From positions 310,001 to 374,000 of the forward strand of contig NZ_JANHJR010000004.1 of the NCBI RefSeq assembly GCF_024495425.1: 64,000 nucleotides of DNA, in the 5' to 3' direction. Positions within the stretch are counted from its first letter, which is position 1, and each line of letters begins with the position of its first letter. The DNA is from Haloarchaeobius litoreus. GTDB lineage: Archaea; Halobacteriota; Halobacteria; Halobacteriales; Natrialbaceae. Both the position numbers and the translations under genes were made by a program. Below, in pieces: positions 24,609-32,765 of the stretch. The notes beneath the pieces are model-generated. The model ran no database searches. It was not told the DNA's origin and worked only from the letters and a program-made list of their open reading frames with translations.

Positions 24609-25574
24609 ATGGGTACTGTCGTACTGTCGGTCGACGCGGAACTCGCCTGGGGATTCCACGACAAGGCGTCTCCGCCGATGGACCGCGTGCAGGCCGGCCG
24701 CGAGGGGTGGCGGGCTGCCCTCGAGACGTTCGACGAACACGACCTCCCGGCGACCTGGGCGGTGGTGGGCCATCTGTTCCTGAGCAACTGCGACGGTTCC
24801 CATCCCGACATCCCGGCACCGTCGGGCTGGTTCCTCGCGGAGCGCGAGGGCAAGCTGGCGGGACGGGAGCTGTTCTGTGCCCCGGAGCTCGTCGGCGACA
24901 TCGGCCGGGCGGACGCCGACCACGACCTCGGCATCCACACGTTCTCACACGTTCAGTTCGGCGCGCTGGAGACGACGGCCTCGCTGGCACGGACCGAGAT
25001 CGAGCTCGCGGTCGACGTCGCCCGGCAGGCGGGCTTCGACCCCGTCTCGTTCGTGTTTCCCCGGAACGACGTGGGACACCGCGCCGAGCTGGCCGACTCC
25101 CCGATGCGCTGCTATCGTGGAGTCCGACCGACCAGCCGTGGGGGACTCGAAGGGCGCGGCGGGAAGGTCAGGGCCGCGGCTCTCGGGCCGACCGCGCCGC
25201 CGCTCGTCGAGCCGAGAATCGACGAGTTCGGGCTCGTCGACGTTCCCGCGTCGCTCTATCTGTACGGCTTCCAGGGTATCGGTCGACGGGTCGCGGGCCT
25301 GTTGCGAGAGGACCCCGTCGTCGGGGCCGTCCGGTCGGGACTCGACGCGGCGGCCGAACGTGACGGCGTGCTCCACCTCTGGCTCCACCCGAACAACCTC
25401 GTCACCGACCGTGACCACGAGCGGCTCCGGCAGGTCTGCGAGCTCGTCGCCCGGTACCGCGACGAGAAGGGCGTCGGCGTCGAGACGATGCGGTCGGTCG
25501 CCAACCGGACGCTCTCAGCCCGGTCCGACCCGGGCGGTGACGAGCCCACGCCGACCGACCCGCAGTCACCGTGA
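24609..25574 (+). CDS. Polysaccharide deacetylase-like protein (copy 3)
   Basis: A 321-residue NodB-fold protein starting GTVVLSVDAELAWGFHD, the variant SVDxE opening of one deacetylase subgroup. DHDLGIHTFSHVQFGALET provides the metal-binding H-x3-H, VSFVFPRNDVGH the conserved Arg/Asp block, and VLHLWLHPNNLV the C-terminal His. No signal peptide is visible. The ATG at 24609 is chosen because a promoter-like element is at the usual distance. Its last 9 bp overlap the end of the GNAT gene, which runs in the opposite direction. Confidence 0.83.
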   Translation: MGTVVLSVDAELAWGFHDKASPPMDRVQAGREGWRAALETFDEHDLPATWAVVGHLFLSNCDGSHPDIPAPSGWFLAEREGKLAGRELFCAPELVGDIGRADADHDLGIHTFSHVQFGALETTASLARTEIELAVDVARQAGFDPVSFVFPRNDVGHRAELADSPMRCYRGVRPTSRGGLEGRGGKVRAAALGPTAPPLVEPRIDEFGLVDVPASLYLYGFQGIGRRVAGLLREDPVVGAVRSGLDAAAERDGVLHLWLHPNNLVTDRDHERLRQVCELVARYRDEKGVGVETMRSVANRTLSARSDPGGDEPTPTDPQSP

Positions 25575-26684
25575 GTCGTGTTCGCTGAACGTGAGCGCCC
25601 AGTTCTCCGGTTCACGGATGTCCAGCCCACCGACACGCCACGCCTGTTCGCCGGCGTCCGCCAGGTCGTAGACGATCTGGCGCGACGGCGAGGCACCGAG
25701 CGAGAGCGGCCGCCTGTCGTCCGGCAGGAAGCCGAACCGCCGCAGCAACGATGGGTCGATGGTCCCGCCGGCGACCGCGACGAGGTCCGAGTCACTCAGG
25801 TCCTCGACGACGGCCGCCAGGAGCGTCCGCATCGCGTCGGTCTCCCTCCCGTCCGGGGGCAGCGGGACTGGCTCCATGAGGTTCGTCACCGTTCCACGCT
25901 CCGTCGTGGCGGTTCCCGCGACGAGTGCGGCCACCTGCGTAGCCCCCCGTTCGAGGATGTAGGTGTCGTACGACCAGCGCGGGTTGGCGAACCGCCAGCG
26001 GAAGAACGCCGCGTCCCGGACCGCGTGGACCCGTCGGTCGCTCGACCGACTGGCCAGCTCGGCGAGCCGTTCGGCCGGCGGCTCCTCGTACCGGACGACC
26101 GACCCGTCAGGGTCGACCCGGCGAATGGTTCGCTCCGCCGCGCGCGCAGCCGAGACGAGCCGGGTGCCGACATCGGCGAGCCCATCGGAGACGGGCAGGG
26201 AACCCTCGCCGAGGACGCTCCCCAGGTCGTGGACGCGATAGTGCGTCACCAGCTCCTGGACGAGCTCACCGCCCACGTTGCGGTAGCCCGGCTCCGACAG
26301 CGAGTTCGGGAAGTTGAAAGCGAACCGCGGCTGCTGTCCGGAGTAGTAGTCCATCGCGAAGGCCGTCGTCCGGGTGAACAGGCCACGGCGACGGTGGTCC
26401 TCGTGGACGATGGTGTCGCCGAAGCGCAACGCCAGCGTCCGTGTCCCGCCTGCCTGCATCCGGAACGGCACCTGCGGACGCGCCGCGACGACACCGTCGG
26501 CCTCGTCCACGGCCACGACAACCGGGACGTGGGCGACGTACGGGTTCTCCTCGTACTTCCAGCGGAACCAGGCCTCCGTCGCCGGCCCCATCACGGACCG
26601 GTAGAGCCCGAGGAACCCGTCTCTTTCCGACGGTTCGTAGAATCGGATGGTGTAGTCGTCGCCCCCGGACTCGCCGTCACCCAT
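25566..26684 (-). CDS. GNAT family N-acetyltransferase
   Basis: A 372-residue two-domain acyltransferase. The N-terminal GNAT half contains VVAARPQVPFRMQAGGTRTLALRFGDTIVHEDHRRRGLFTR, where the acetyl-CoA-binding R-x-x-G loop is HRRRGLF. A second GNAT-like half follows from about 200. Proteins of this kind are frequent in haloarchaeal and bacterial polysaccharide loci. The acyl acceptor is unknown. Its ATG overlaps the stop of the small Cys-containing gene (TGATG), so the two are translated together. Confidence 0.8.
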   Translation of the reverse strand: MGDGESGGDDYTIRFYEPSERDGFLGLYRSVMGPATEAWFRWKYEENPYVAHVPVVVAVDEADGVVAARPQVPFRMQAGGTRTLALRFGDTIVHEDHRRRGLFTRTTAFAMDYYSGQQPRFAFNFPNSLSEPGYRNVGGELVQELVTHYRVHDLGSVLGEGSLPVSDGLADVGTRLVSAARAAERTIRRVDPDGSVVRYEEPPAERLAELASRSSDRRVHAVRDAAFFRWRFANPRWSYDTYILERGATQVAALVAGTATTERGTVTNLMEPVPLPPDGRETDAMRTLLAAVVEDLSDSDLVAVAGGTIDPSLLRRFGFLPDDRRPLSLGASPSRQIVYDLADAGEQAWRVGGLDIREPENWALTFSEHDSR

Positions 26685-26932
26685 CAGTCTGTGGCTGGCC
26701 CGTCGGACTCGACGAGCCTTCCGGCGACGGACTCGGCCGTTGCCTCCGCTTCCACCTCGGCGTGTGACTGGAACACCGGACAGTCCTCGGCGTGGTGGAA
26801 CTCGAATCGGTCGTTGCAGATGTCCGCCCGCATCGGCGAGACGAACGAGCCCTGGATGGCGCAGTACGGCCGCTCGTGGTCGAACTCGACGTCGTCGTCA
26901 GCACGGCGGTATTCGAGGTACGGACACGTCAT
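26684..26932 (-). CDS. Small four-cysteine protein coupled to the GNAT gene
   Basis: An 82-residue acidic protein with cysteines at 3, 24, 39 and 51 and nearby His residues (FEFHHAEDC), suggesting a metal site. The ATG at 26932 is preferred to one at 27010: a GGAAGGAG Shine-Dalgarno sits just before it, and the upstream 26 residues look non-coding. An ATTACATT stretch near 26960 could be its promoter. Its stop overlaps the GNAT start, so it may be an accessory subunit of that enzyme. No function is known. Confidence 0.65.
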   Translation of the reverse strand: MTCPYLEYRRADDDVEFDHERPYCAIQGSFVSPMRADICNDRFEFHHAEDCPVFQSHAEVEAEATAESVAGRLVESDGPATD

Positions 26933-27129
26933 ACTCCTTCCATCCGGAGGTGATGCCAATGTAATAGCACCGTTATCGGCACTAAGGGTTCGCTTCGGTC
27001 CAGCCGGCACCGCCGCCCGCCGCGGCGGCGGTCAAACGAGCCGTTCGGTCCGGTTAGCAAGTGAATGCGGCCGCAGTGGGTCACGTACGGACCATATAAC
27101 GAGAAGGTGCTCCCAGTAAGCTGACCGTG

Positions 27130-27186
27130 ATGAAACCGACCGTACACCACCGGACAGTCGCCATCGACGGAGGTGCGCCCCCGTGA
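27130..27186 (+). CDS. Possible 18-codon leader ORF before a FemAB-like gene
   Basis: An ATG at 27130 lies about 35 bp after an ATATAACGAG element near 27093 and encodes MKPTVHHRTVAIDGGAPP, ending in a TGA that overlaps the GTG of the next gene. A GGAGG Shine-Dalgarno for that gene lies inside it, 10 bp before the GTG. Promoter spacing suits a leaderless start here, so coupling is plausible. Confidence 0.35.
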   Translation: MKPTVHHRTVAIDGGAPP

Positions 27187-28247
27187 GCGACGACCTCGAC
27201 GTCAGCGTGGTCGACAGCGTCCACGAGGTCAACGAGAACCAGTGGAACAACCTCGTCGAACAGGCCGACCTTGGCTCGGTGTTCCACCGACACGAGTGGC
27301 TCGCCCTCGTCGAGGAGTACGTCCCGGAGTGCCGGCCGCTGCACGTCGTCGTCTCGAAGAAGGGCAATCCGGTCGGGTTGCTGCCGAACTTCGCCGGACC
27401 GATTTACCTCCCCACGGCGACCCGGCTCGGAAACCGGCTTCCACTGCGGGAGGTCGTGAGCGTCGATCCAGGGTTCGGCGGGCCGGTCGTCTCCACGAGC
27501 GAGCGCGACTGTCTGGAGCTGCTGTTCGACGCCCTCGACGAGGAGACCGGCATGGGGACACTGTACCACGCCATCAGGACGAACGACCTCGGCTACGTCC
27601 GCTACGGCAAGTGGCTCGCGAAGCGGGGCTACGAGCCGACGCTCGTGAACTGCCGGTTCCGCATCACGCTCGACGAGGAATGGCCCGAAATCAAGTCGTC
27701 GATGCAGAGCGGGCGACGGCGGGCGCTCCGCCAGGCCGACGAGGAGGGCGTCGAGGTCGTCGAACGGTCACTCGACCGGTCGGCCGCGACGGAGCTCTAC
27801 GACGACTATGTCGCGAACGTCGAACGCGTCGGCGGCGTCCCCTACGAACGGCCGTTCTTCGAGGCGATGCTGACCGAGTTCTCCGACCGGGTCCGCGTGT
27901 TCAGTGCGGTCCACGACGGCGAACGGGTCGGATCCTACGTCAACATCCTCGACGACGAACAGGAGACCGTCCACTTCTACTTCTCCGCCCTCCCCGACGA
28001 GGACTGCTTCTCGCACCACCCCTCGGAGGTGCTCCACCGGCGGGGGATCAGGTGGGCGCTCGACAACGGCTACCGGTACTACGACTTCGGAGCGACGGGC
28101 GCGCACTTCGACGAGACCGTGTTCCAGTACAAGTCCCGGTACGGCGGCGAGGCGGTACCGACGCTCCAGTGGCGGAAGGGCCACTCCCGGGTCGGCTGGC
28201 CGGCGTTCAAGCTCGGCCGGAACGTCTACCAGAAGGCGACCTACTGA
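27183..28247 (+). CDS. FemAB-like GNAT-fold transferase (copy 2)
   Basis: A 354-residue FemAB-type protein. The start WNNLVEQADLGSVFHRHEWLALVEEYVPE is typical of this group. Later blocks are EIKSSMQSGRRRALRQADEEG, where FemX-like proteins have the basic helix, then VGSYVNILDDEQETVHFYFSALP, and YRYYDFGATGAHFDETVFQYKSRYGG. It would add an amino acid or acyl group to a surface glycan or its lipid-linked precursor, by analogy only. It starts with GTG and has a good Shine-Dalgarno sequence within a short leader ORF. Confidence 0.75.
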   Translation: MSDDLDVSVVDSVHEVNENQWNNLVEQADLGSVFHRHEWLALVEEYVPECRPLHVVVSKKGNPVGLLPNFAGPIYLPTATRLGNRLPLREVVSVDPGFGGPVVSTSERDCLELLFDALDEETGMGTLYHAIRTNDLGYVRYGKWLAKRGYEPTLVNCRFRITLDEEWPEIKSSMQSGRRRALRQADEEGVEVVERSLDRSAATELYDDYVANVERVGGVPYERPFFEAMLTEFSDRVRVFSAVHDGERVGSYVNILDDEQETVHFYFSALPDEDCFSHHPSEVLHRRGIRWALDNGYRYYDFGATGAHFDETVFQYKSRYGGEAVPTLQWRKGHSRVGWPAFKLGRNVYQKATY

Positions 28248-28271
28248 ACGACCGTCGGTCGCTCGAACGGG

Positions 28272-29108
28272 TCAGGCGATGCCGAGAATCTCGCGCGCCT
28301 CGTCCGGCGTCGCCAGGTCCCGCCCGAGGTCGCCGATGATGTCGACGGTCCGGCGAACGAGCTGCTGGTTGCTCTCGGCCTGCGCGCCACGCTCGTAGTA
28401 GAGGTTGTCCTCCATGCCCACCCGCACGTGTCCGCCGAGGATGGTCGCGAACAGGGTGAGTGGGAGCTGGTGGCGGCCGGTCGCGAGGATGTTGAACTCC
28501 GAGTTCTCGGGGAGTGTGTCGACCAGCGCCTGCACGTGGCGGGGGTGCGGTGGCGTGAACACCTGCCCACCGAAGATGATGTTGATGTAGTACGGCGGGT
28601 CGAGGAGCCCCTGGTCGATGAGCCGTTTCGCCTCCTGGAGCTGGCCGCTGTTGAAGCACTCCAGTTCCGGCTTGATTCCCTTCTCCTGCATCTCGATGGC
28701 GAGCTGCTCGATGTTGTGCCGTGTGTGCTCGGTGATGATGTGCTGGTCGCGCTTGAACGGGCCGAGGTCGAGCGACGCCATCTCCGGGGCCGGGTCGGTC
28801 CGGATTCCCTGGATACGTTCGGGCAGGGTCGCCTGCCCGCCGGTGGTGTTCTGGATGATGATGTCGTCGCAGTGCTCGCGGATGGCGTCGTTGACCGCCT
28901 GTAGCCTGCTCGCGTCGTTCTCACCGTGTTCGTCCCGACCGTGCACGTGGACGATGGCGGCACCGAGTCGTTCGCACTCGGCGACTTGTCGGGCGATCTC
29001 GTCGGGTTGCTCCGGAAGGTTCGGGTTCGCGTCCTTCCCGTGGACACCTCCGGTGGTCGCGACGGTGAGGACGAGTTTCTTCCCGGACAGATACTCCTCG
29101 TAGGTCAT
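28272..29108 (-). CDS. Beta-keto acid cleavage enzyme (BKACE, DUF849)
   Basis: A 278-residue TIM-barrel protein of the 3-keto-5-aminohexanoate cleavage enzyme family, which condenses or cleaves beta-keto acids with acetyl-CoA. The zinc-binding pair is in AAIVHVHGRDE (His54 and His56), and VRVGMEDNLYYERG supplies the conserved Glu. NTTGGQATLPERI is also family-typical. The true substrate varies among BKACE members. The ATG at 29108 has an ACAATACAAAA promoter-like stretch about 30 bp upstream. It looks metabolic and unrelated to the neighbouring glycan genes. Confidence 0.85.
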   Translation of the reverse strand: MTYEEYLSGKKLVLTVATTGGVHGKDANPNLPEQPDEIARQVAECERLGAAIVHVHGRDEHGENDASRLQAVNDAIREHCDDIIIQNTTGGQATLPERIQGIRTDPAPEMASLDLGPFKRDQHIITEHTRHNIEQLAIEMQEKGIKPELECFNSGQLQEAKRLIDQGLLDPPYYINIIFGGQVFTPPHPRHVQALVDTLPENSEFNILATGRHQLPLTLFATILGGHVRVGMEDNLYYERGAQAESNQQLVRRTVDIIGDLGRDLATPDEAREILGIA

Positions 29109-29334
29109 GCTGACCGGGTTCGAGGGGACGCCCCGGTTTTGTATTGTGCCGGGTACCGGCCGGCGCGGATGGTAGCCAGTTCCTGACCACCGACACAGTA
29201 ACACACGACCAACCGCAGACGGGACCGTGAAGACGAGGGAGTATTGCTGGGGGAGTGACCGCGTCAGCGGGGACCTGCAGGGTACAGCCTAAACCGTCGG
29301 ACCGGTGCGCCCGGTTGCGAGACGGTCGGTCAGC

Positions 29335-29544
29335 TCACGCCATGTCCGAGAGGTCGACGAGGTCGTCCTCGCCGACGACCATGAAGGCGTCGTCGTGGAG
29401 CATGTCCTCGTCCTCCGGGAGCAGCAGCAGCCGCTCGTACTGCTCGGCCTTCACCACGCTGATCGAGAGGCACTCGTACTCGAGGTCGGTTTCGGGATGG
29501 GGATGGGGTGCTGCATCCTTCCACTCCTGTTCGAGGTCGGTCAT
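29335..29544 (-). CDS. Small acidic hypothetical protein
   Basis: A 69-residue very acidic soluble protein, last in a three-gene operon. Its ATG overlaps the stop of the upstream gene (ATGA). It has a central VVKAEQYERLLLLPEDEDML stretch and no recognised motif. Tight coupling with the two beta-rich proteins upstream argues that it is real. Confidence 0.6.
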   Translation of the reverse strand: MTDLEQEWKDAAPHPHPETDLEYECLSISVVKAEQYERLLLLPEDEDMLHDDAFMVVGEDDLVDLSDMA

Positions 29545-30047
29545 CTCGACCGGCCTCCGAGCCGGAGGTCGACGTTGCCGTCGACGGACACTGCCTCCAG
29601 CCTTCCCGAGTACCGGTAGACGTGGATGCCGTCGTTGACGATGCCGACGACCCGGCCTTCGGTGGGAGGTGCCGGCTGTTCGACGGCCTCCGCGTCGCTG
29701 CTGGCGTCGCAGTCGGCCCGAATCTCGCCCGACACCGACAGCGTGTAGGTCGCGTCACCCTGGGTGTCGCTCCCGTCGACGAGTAGCTCGTTCGGCAGCG
29801 GGTCGGCGTCCTGTGCGGTCTCGGACGCCTGGTCCGCGGTTGTGTCAGTCGCGCCAGACGGGGTTCGATCCGTGCTGTCGATCCCAGTGTCAGCGTCGTT
29901 CACATCCGCATCCTCGGGTGACTCCTGCCAGTCGACATCCACGTCGACCACGAAGCCGTCCGAAGCCTCCGTGATGGAGACCGACCGGTACTGCTCCTCC
30001 TCCGTCGGCTCGTTCGAGCGCCGCGGTTCCCGGCTGCGCTCTACCAT
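29541..30047 (-). CDS. Protein with the same C-terminal domain as the beta-helix protein
   Basis: A 168-residue protein without a signal peptide. Residues about 1-25 are basic and polar, residues 25-95 are an acidic linker, and residues about 95-165 match the C-terminal domain of the upstream beta-helix protein: PNEL, then YTLSVSGEI, then GRVVGIVNDGIHVYRYSGRLEAV and a final VDGNVDL. Related domains are probably beta-sandwich modules. The ATG at 30047 is 1 bp past the stop of the beta-helix gene. Its cytoplasmic form suggests a partner that binds or substitutes for the exported domain, which is inference. Confidence 0.65.
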   Translation of the reverse strand: MVERSREPRRSNEPTEEEQYRSVSITEASDGFVVDVDVDWQESPEDADVNDADTGIDSTDRTPSGATDTTADQASETAQDADPLPNELLVDGSDTQGDATYTLSVSGEIRADCDASSDAEAVEQPAPPTEGRVVGIVNDGIHVYRYSGRLEAVSVDGNVDLRLGGRSR

Positions 30048-30048
30048 C

Positions 30049-32226
30049 TCAGACCCCCTGGAGCGAGACGTCGGCATTGCCGTCGACGGTTACCTCGACG
30101 ACGGAGCCGGAGTAGCGGTAGACGTCCGCACCGTCGTGGACCAGTCCGATGACCTTGCCGTCGCGGGCGACGTCCTCGAACCGGTCGAACTGCCCGGCTG
30201 CGGTACTGCTGGCGTTGTCCTTGACGACATCGCCGGAGACCGTCACCGTGTACGCCGTCACGCTGTCCGCGTCGGTGCTTTCGATGACCAGTTCGTTCGG
30301 GAGCGCCTCGTCGTCGGTCGTGTCGTCCGCCGTCGAATCGTCGGACGTGGAGTCGTCGGACGTGGAGTCGTCGGTCGACCCATCGTCCGTCGAGCCATCG
30401 TCGGTCGACCCGTCGGACGAACCGTCGTCCGAGCCACCGTCGTCGCTGGACTCGCCGACGAGCGCCTCGAAGGTTGTCGACTCGCCGTCGATGGCGACCG
30501 AGACGTCGTACTCGCCCGGGAACTCGTAGTCGACGACCTCGCCGGTGAAGACGTACGAGTCGACGGCATCGGGGTCGAGTCCAACGCTCACGACCGTCGT
30601 CGTCCCGTCGTCGTTCTCGACGATGCGGTCCGTGTCCGTCTCGGACTCGGGTCCGTACTCGGCGTCACCGGAGACCGTGACGGAGAGCTCGGGAACGTCG
30701 TCGGGGTTGTCGGGGGACGCCTGCACGCGGAGCTCGTGCTCCTCGGCGGTGTCCTCCGACGGTTCCTCCTCGGTGTCCGAGGGCTCCTCGCCGACGAGCT
30801 CCGCGAACGTGGTAACCGTCCCGTTGAGCGAGACGTCGACCACGTACCCGTCCGGCAGGCTGTAGTCGACGACTTCGCCGTCGAAGAGGAACGAATCGAG
30901 CGCGTCCGGGTCGAGGCCGACGCTCGTCATCGTGGTCGTGCCGTCGTCGTTCGCGGTGATCAGGTCGGTATCGGCCTCGGCTTCCGAACCGTAGTCGGCA
31001 TCCCCGGAGACCGTCAGCGAGAGCTCGGCCACGTCGCCGTCGTTGTCGGGCGAGGCGTGCAGGACGACGTTGTTCTCGTAGTCGTCCGGTGTCGTCTCGC
31101 TGGTGCCACCCGAATCCGGTTCGCTCGCACCGGCGTCGATGGGTGCGCCGAGGAACTCCTCGAAGTCGGTCCGCGGCGGTGTCGCTCCGTCGCCACGGGT
31201 GACGTCGGATTCGTCTACGCCTTCCAGCTCGAGGTTGCCGCCGCCGGAGATGTGGACGTTCTCGGCGGACCAGCTGGCGTCGGAGCTCTTGTTCCGGACC
31301 ACCGGCTGACCCGTCTCGTTCAGGACACGGCAGTTCCGCATCACACCGGCCGTCTCGTCGGCGCGGAGCTCGACCGGCGAGCCCGCCCCGGAGACGTCGC
31401 GATAGACGAAGTCGCAGTTCTCGATGACGTGATCGCCGGGCTCGCGGAGCCGGATACCACGTGCGTTCGCCGAGTTCGCTCCGTCGGTCGGCACCTCGCC
31501 GTCGATGATGACCAGCGAGTTGTACACCTCGCTGTCGCCGAATCCCAGGCGGATGCCCGCGATGTTGTTGTTGTGCGAGACGCAGTTCTCGTAGACGACG
31601 CGGCCGTTGTCGGTGTACGCACCGTTGTTGCCGAAGCCCTGCCAGTAGCAGTTCCGGACGAACGCCTCGCCGGCGTGCTCGCTGTCGGCGTAGAGGAAGC
31701 GGTCCTCCTCCTGGCTCGCACCGTCGGGTGCGCGGATGTGCTCGAACCGGAGGGTGCCGTCGGAGCCGACGGCGAAGGTAATGCCAGCCTTCGGCTCGGG
31801 GTTCGCACCGCGGAATGTCACGTTCTGGAACAGGACCGTCCCGCTCCCGTGTGCGAATTCGCCGCCTAAGGTGCTGTTTACCCTGAAGACGACGTCGCCG
31901 ATCTCGCCGTCGCCGACGAGGGCGGCGTCACCCTCGTCCGGACCGGAGAGGGTACCGTTCCACTCGTACTCGCCCGGGGGAATATGGACCTCGTTACCGC
32001 TCACGAAGAACTCGTCGATGTACGGGTCGATCTCGTCACCCGACGAGAGTCCCTCCGTACCGAGGTCGACCACGGTCCCGAACTCGCCGTTAGGCGCCGC
32101 CGAAGCAGTCGAGCCGAACGCCCCGAGCGTCGCCGCCGAAGCGGCCGCCGTCCCCAGGAATCGGAGCGCTTCACGCCTGCTTACTCCGCCAGTCTGTTCG
32201 TCAGCGTTGGCCTTGTCAGATGCCAT
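30049..32226 (-). CDS. Tat-exported right-handed beta-helix protein with tandem C-terminal domains
   Basis: A 725-residue protein. The N-terminal signal has the twin-arginine motif in VSRREALRFLG followed by an Ala-rich stretch, as expected for haloarchaeal Tat export. Residues about 45-360 form a parallel beta-helix with Asn-rich turns (VRNCYWQGF, VYENCVSHNNN, VIENCDFVYRD). Two tandem domains of about 93 residues follow (each opening with ASPDN and containing SLTVSGDA or SVTVSGDA and ending VGE), then an Asp/Ser/Thr repeat linker, then a C-terminal domain repeated in the next gene. Beta-helix proteins often bind or cleave polysaccharides. No catalytic set was identified. An ATTACTAAT element near 32250 supports the ATG at 32226. 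Confidence 0.82.
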   Translation of the reverse strand: MASDKANADEQTGGVSRREALRFLGTAAASAATLGAFGSTASAAPNGEFGTVVDLGTEGLSSGDEIDPYIDEFFVSGNEVHIPPGEYEWNGTLSGPDEGDAALVGDGEIGDVVFRVNSTLGGEFAHGSGTVLFQNVTFRGANPEPKAGITFAVGSDGTLRFEHIRAPDGASQEEDRFLYADSEHAGEAFVRNCYWQGFGNNGAYTDNGRVVYENCVSHNNNIAGIRLGFGDSEVYNSLVIIDGEVPTDGANSANARGIRLREPGDHVIENCDFVYRDVSGAGSPVELRADETAGVMRNCRVLNETGQPVVRNKSSDASWSAENVHISGGGNLELEGVDESDVTRGDGATPPRTDFEEFLGAPIDAGASEPDSGGTSETTPDDYENNVVLHASPDNDGDVAELSLTVSGDADYGSEAEADTDLITANDDGTTTMTSVGLDPDALDSFLFDGEVVDYSLPDGYVVDVSLNGTVTTFAELVGEEPSDTEEEPSEDTAEEHELRVQASPDNPDDVPELSVTVSGDAEYGPESETDTDRIVENDDGTTTVVSVGLDPDAVDSYVFTGEVVDYEFPGEYDVSVAIDGESTTFEALVGESSDDGGSDDGSSDGSTDDGSTDDGSTDDSTSDDSTSDDSTADDTTDDEALPNELVIESTDADSVTAYTVTVSGDVVKDNASSTAAGQFDRFEDVARDGKVIGLVHDGADVYRYSGSVVEVTVDGNADVSLQGV

Positions 32227-32765
32227 GGACCAGTAGCCCGGGACTACCCCATTAGTAATTTTCACCAACTCGCACCCGAACTGTACCCGACTGCAACCGG
32301 TTGCTGGCGAGATACCGACCGACTACCGACCACGTACCGACTGGACTAGGTTGCTTGCAGCCCGTCCGACGCGAAGATTTCGGGGTCCGCGAAAGAAGGG
32401 ATTTCTGCGAGTAACCACCGCATTTGGTCGACGGGTTCGTGTTCCAGTGCCAGAAAACGCCTCCCTACCGGCCTGTAGAGGGCTTCTACCCGCAAATCAG
32501 GAGGCTCTCTACTCGACCGGTGTGCTGGCCACCGGACAGGTGCCCGCTGCGTCGCCCGGAGTCGGGCTGGCCCCCTCTCCAGGTCGAGGTCCTGCTATCG
32601 TCCACCTCAGAGCACTCCCAGGGCCGGGAGTCTCCCATCGCGATCTTGCCCCACGGGACCCTCGTTCCGTCAGGTTACTTTCGCCGGTCGTGCGCCGGCT
32701 AACTCCCGGCGGTCCCCGACATACCGCTGCATAACAAAGGGTAGCGCTATGCTCTCAGCGCCCAC
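32227..32765. other. Intergenic region with a possible gene remnant
   Basis: Between two divergent genes. On the minus strand 32346-32594 is open for 83 codons without a start. Its last 35 codons look protein-like (for example LALEHEPVDQMRWLLAEI), ending in TAG. This may be the tail of a decayed gene, but no family was recognised. Apart from that, only the two flanking promoters are seen. Confidence 0.3.
32730..32738 (+). promoter_or_regulatory. TATA-like element CATAACAAA
   Basis: Lies 28-36 bp before the ATG of the phosphodiesterase at 32766 and fits a leaderless promoter. Confidence 0.5.

Noticed and set aside
29335-32226. The Tat beta-helix operon as an S-layer gene
   Set aside because: No S-layer-type C-terminal membrane anchor or PGF motif is visible, and the fold is a beta-helix.
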